9,250 nucleotides of DNA, from contig DFWB01000366.1 of the NCBI GenBank assembly GCA_002380675.1, forward strand, positions 524 to 9,773, given 5' to 3'. This document shows, piece after piece, positions 7,371 through 9,250 of this stretch. The number at the start of each line of letters is the position of its first letter. The first letter of the stretch is position 1. The DNA comes from Akkermansiaceae bacterium UBA4145. GTDB lineage: Bacteria; Verrucomicrobiota; Verrucomicrobiia; Verrucomicrobiales; Akkermansiaceae. The translations under genes and the position numbers were made by a program. Below the pieces are notes generated by a model. That model saw only the letters and a program-made list of their open reading frames with translations. It was not told the DNA's origin and made no database searches.

Positions 7371-7580
7371 TCAGAGGGGTTCATCGAAGTCGTCAGCCAT
7401 CCAGAACCCAGATCCGCTTGCCATGCCTCGTCTTGGTAGATTCGGTTGCGGAGTGGGTGGGCGAAGTTCGGCTACGGTGCGACCATGCTTCGTGATCTGG
7501 AACACTTCGCCGTCGGTCATAATCTCTGCCACGATAGAGCTCAGTTTGGTCTTGGCTTCAAAGATTCCAATTCTCCTCAC
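7371..7580 (-). CDS. Phd/YefM-type (VapB-like) antitoxin, probably short at the C-terminus
   Basis: A 69-residue protein. The N-terminal half (RRIGIFEAKTKLSSIVAE, then FQITKHGRTVAELRPP) is the Phd/YefM DNA-binding and dimerisation fold. The C-terminal half is the toxin-binding tail and ends MADDFDEPL before TGA. From memory of the family, homologues usually continue a few residues past this motif (EDFxEYM-like), so the end looks truncated by perhaps six or seven residues. The key toxin-wrapping segment may still be present. The start is GTG at 7580-7578, which gives the family N-terminus; AGGAG falls just inside the coding sequence, not upstream. A 9-bp palindrome begins 6 bp upstream and probably mediates autoregulation by the antitoxin, with the toxin as co-repressor. 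The cognate toxin is presumably the PIN protein 258 bp downstream on the same strand, an unusually large separation. Confidence 0.82.
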   Translation of the reverse strand: MRRIGIFEAKTKLSSIVAEIMTDGEVFQITKHGRTVAELRPPTPQPNLPRRGMASGSGFWMADDFDEPL

Positions 7581-7586
7581 GGAAAA

Positions 7587-7607
7587 TAAACTAGTCTAAC
7601 TAGTTTA
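7587..7607. promoter_or_regulatory. palindromic operator of the antitoxin gene
   Basis: TAAACTAGT (7587-7595) and ACTAGTTTA (7599-7607) form a perfect 9-bp inverted repeat with a 3-nt centre (CTA), ending 6 bp before the antitoxin GTG. Palindromes at this position are typical binding sites for Phd/VapB-type antitoxins, which repress their own operons. On the - strand TAGTTT (7593-7588) lies 7 nt before the GTG and could serve as a -10, so binding would block polymerase and transcription could be nearly leaderless. The symmetry is directly visible; the operator role is inferred. Confidence 0.6.
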
Positions 7608-7755
7608 AATAGAAAAGGGAAAAGTCGGGTTGCTCGTTTTTTCATACAAAATGTTAGCTATTAGAGGGTTATAATGAATTAAGGCGATCAGCTTAACCCA
7701 GAGATAGGCAAAACAGTATCGATTTTGAGGCTAGGTTGGCCTCGATTTCCCCTGC
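7608..7755. other. intergenic region between aldehyde dehydrogenase and antitoxin
   Basis: This AT-rich 148-bp stretch must hold the 3' end of the aldehyde dehydrogenase transcript and the upstream promoter region of the antitoxin (both - strand). In the - direction, a 5-bp stem (arms 7743-7739 and 7731-7727, GAGGC/GCCTC) is followed by CAAAATCG, a poor terminator candidate. A TATAAT at 7670-7675 on the + strand has no suitable -35 and no gene downstream. I see no coding sequence here. Confidence 0.4.
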
Positions 7756-9132
7756 TCAGGGCCTGAGAAACTTTCTTAGGCGGCCCAGTTTATTTCTGTA
7801 GGGCGGCTTGACCGCGAATGGGTCGCGGGTCAGCCAGCGGCGGGTGAAGGAGCGCTCATGGCTGAACTGCTCGAATCCTGACCGGCCCCGATAGCGACCC
7901 AGTCCACTTTTGCCCAGTCCGCCGATGGGAAGCAGGTGATTCGTCCCGGTCTTCATGACGTCGTTGAAGCAAACCGAGCCTGATGGGAGAGAGCTTGCGA
8001 TGTGCTCACTTTCTCCTCGATTTTTCGAGAAGATGTAGAGGGCGAGAGGGGAGGGCATGCTTTTCAGATGGTGGAGAGCCTGCGCGAGATTTGCACAGGG
8101 CAGTAAAGGAAGCAGGGGGCCGAAAATCTCTTCCTGCATCACAGGAGAGTCCCATTGTGTGTTTGGGAGAAGGCGGGGTGCGAGAGAGAGTTTCCCCTGA
8201 TCATCCGGGCCAATTGATATTGTGTCAGAGGTGGTAAGGTTTTGCAGCCTCTGGTAGTGCCTCTTATTCACGATTTTTGCTAAATCCCGATCAGAAGTTA
8301 CCCCGTATAACCGCCGGATCTCTTCTTCACAGAGTTGGATGAAAGTATCGTGGAGCTCAGAGGGCAGAACGACAAAGTCTGGGGCGATACATGTTTGTCC
8401 TGCATTAAAGAATTTCCCGGCAATAATACGCTCTGCAGCTTTCTCCAGATCCACATCATGGTCGATCAGACAGGGACATTTTCCACCCAGTTCCAGAAGA
8501 ACTGGGGAGAGATGCCTTGCTCCGGCTTCAGCATAGAGGCGTCCCACCTTTTCGCCGCCCGTATAGCAAAAGAATTCAAAAGGAAGAGTGAGCAGAGCTT
8601 CTCCGGTTGCGGATCCGCCCGTGATCACGGTGGCGTGGCCCGGGTCAAATACGGATGCGATCAGATCTGAAACAAAGGCCGAGGTTGCTGGGGCACATTC
8701 AGACGGTTTAAGAATGACGCAGTTTCCGGACGCAATAGCAGAGATCAGGGGGCTCAGTGAGAGTTGCAGGGGGTAATTCCAGGGGGAAGCGATCAGCACT
8801 CGCCCGAAGGGTTGTCTTCGAATTTCGCTGCGTGCCGGCCAGAAATAAAATGGATTCGCTGCGCGTCGGGGCCTCTGCCACCGCTTCAGGTTCTTCAGGC
8901 AATGTCTGAGTTCGCATCTGAGAAAGTGGATTTCTGCCAGCCAGGCCTCAAGTGCAGGTTTGCCAAGGTCGGCCCGTAGAGCCTCGAGCGCCTCATCAGT
9001 ACGCTTTTCCAGCTCCTGAGAAAGTTGGGCCAAGCTCTCGTGGCGGAGGGTTAGATCCTGAGATTTGCCGGTCTCAAAGAACTCCTTCTGCTTGTGAAAT
9101 ATCGCTTGGAAATCGTGGGGATATTCGGCCAT
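7756..9132 (-). CDS. NAD(P)+-dependent aldehyde dehydrogenase, ALDH3-like
   Basis: A 458-residue aldehyde dehydrogenase that oxidises an aldehyde to the acid with NAD(P)+. The compact N-terminus (FFETGKSQDLTLR, ADLGKPALEAWLAEI) is typical of the ALDH3 / coniferyl-aldehyde dehydrogenase branch. SPWNYPLQ contains the conserved active-site Asn, and LKPSE the cofactor-binding Lys and Glu. The general base is Glu214 in LLELGGKCP, and the nucleophile Cys248 in NAGQTCIAPDF. Their 34-residue spacing is normal, and their positions nearly match mammalian ALDH3A1 (Glu209/Cys243). EEIFGPLLP and the LPIGGLGKSGLGRYRG end motif are also present. The frame is open upstream to a TTG at 9243 directly after a TGA, but the extra 37 residues do not look like the family, so the ATG at 9132 is preferred. 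No clear Shine-Dalgarno sequence precedes it. The physiological aldehyde is unknown; no neighbour hints at a pathway. Confidence 0.92.
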   Translation of the reverse strand: MAEYPHDFQAIFHKQKEFFETGKSQDLTLRHESLAQLSQELEKRTDEALEALRADLGKPALEAWLAEIHFLRCELRHCLKNLKRWQRPRRAANPFYFWPARSEIRRQPFGRVLIASPWNYPLQLSLSPLISAIASGNCVILKPSECAPATSAFVSDLIASVFDPGHATVITGGSATGEALLTLPFEFFCYTGGEKVGRLYAEAGARHLSPVLLELGGKCPCLIDHDVDLEKAAERIIAGKFFNAGQTCIAPDFVVLPSELHDTFIQLCEEEIRRLYGVTSDRDLAKIVNKRHYQRLQNLTTSDTISIGPDDQGKLSLAPRLLPNTQWDSPVMQEEIFGPLLPLLPCANLAQALHHLKSMPSPLALYIFSKNRGESEHIASSLPSGSVCFNDVMKTGTNHLLPIGGLGKSGLGRYRGRSGFEQFSHERSFTRRWLTRDPFAVKPPYRNKLGRLRKFLRP

Positions 9133-9250
9133 GGCCCGGTCTACCCACCCAGTGTGGCCGAGAATGGGGAGGTGCTCAACCTTTGTAGGCCTCTGAAAGG
9201 GTCGAAATCCGCTTTGCGGTTGAATCGCTGGAGATCTCGCCAATCATAGC

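Noticed and set aside
7290..7376. A frameshift that would extend the antitoxin tail
   Set aside because: The alternative frames after the stop are open, but neither gives the expected acidic/aromatic tail, so a simple indel is not supported by the sequence.
7218..7439. A 73-codon + strand frame in the toxin-antitoxin spacer
   Set aside because: It starts at GTG, overlaps the antitoxin 3' end antisense, and its arginine-rich translation has no recognisable features.
7670..7675. A consensus TATAAT on the + strand
   Set aside because: No -35 at a suitable distance and no + strand gene downstream; the region is AT-rich, so a chance match is likely.
7755..7767. Palindrome CTCAGG-G-CCTGAG at the aldehyde dehydrogenase stop
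   Set aside because: The loop would be too short for a full stem, it includes the stop codon, and no T-run follows on the - strand, so it is not called a terminator.

Overview
The window (about 9.25 kb, moderate GC) most resembles a chromosome segment from the Planctomycetota/Verrucomicrobiota (PVC) group. The main reason is the adjacent DUF1592/DUF1588/DUF1585 cytochrome-type protein and Tat-exported DUF1552 protein, a pairing expanded in those phyla. The absence of convincing Shine-Dalgarno sequences before all six visible starts, and a GTG start for one of them, fit that assignment but do not prove it.

Layout. The left two thirds run on the + strand. First comes the 3' part of a DUF1592-family protein (1-1038, cut by the window edge), then a complete DUF1552 protein (1112-2473). 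A very large hybrid sensor kinase follows (2560-5769; Cache-like sensor, HAMP, HisKA, HATPase, two receivers, HPt), then a fold-type IV PLP enzyme of the aminodeoxychorismate lyase / branched-chain or D-amino-acid aminotransferase superfamily (5866-6714). The right third is all on the - strand. Read in its own direction it has an ALDH3-like aldehyde dehydrogenase (9132-7756), a Phd/YefM-type antitoxin (7580-7371) with a palindromic operator just upstream, and a VapC-type PIN toxin (7112-6726) converging on the aminotransferase with only 11 bp between stop codons.

How the genes relate. The first two genes probably work together in the periplasm or at the cell surface; their biochemical role is not established. 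The kinase has every module for a His-Asp-His phosphorelay, but no response regulator or output gene is in the window. The aminotransferase and aldehyde dehydrogenase look like independent metabolic genes. Antitoxin and toxin are normally overlapping or abutting, but here a 258-bp non-coding spacer separates them. It carries a perfect 13-bp GC-rich hairpin and a second smaller one, and the antitoxin appears to stop short at its C-terminus. That region is the most unusual part of the window. I did not find a clearly new defence or mobile system; no tRNA, rRNA, IS element or CRISPR array was recognised. The longest stretch without a gene is the 258-bp toxin-antitoxin spacer.
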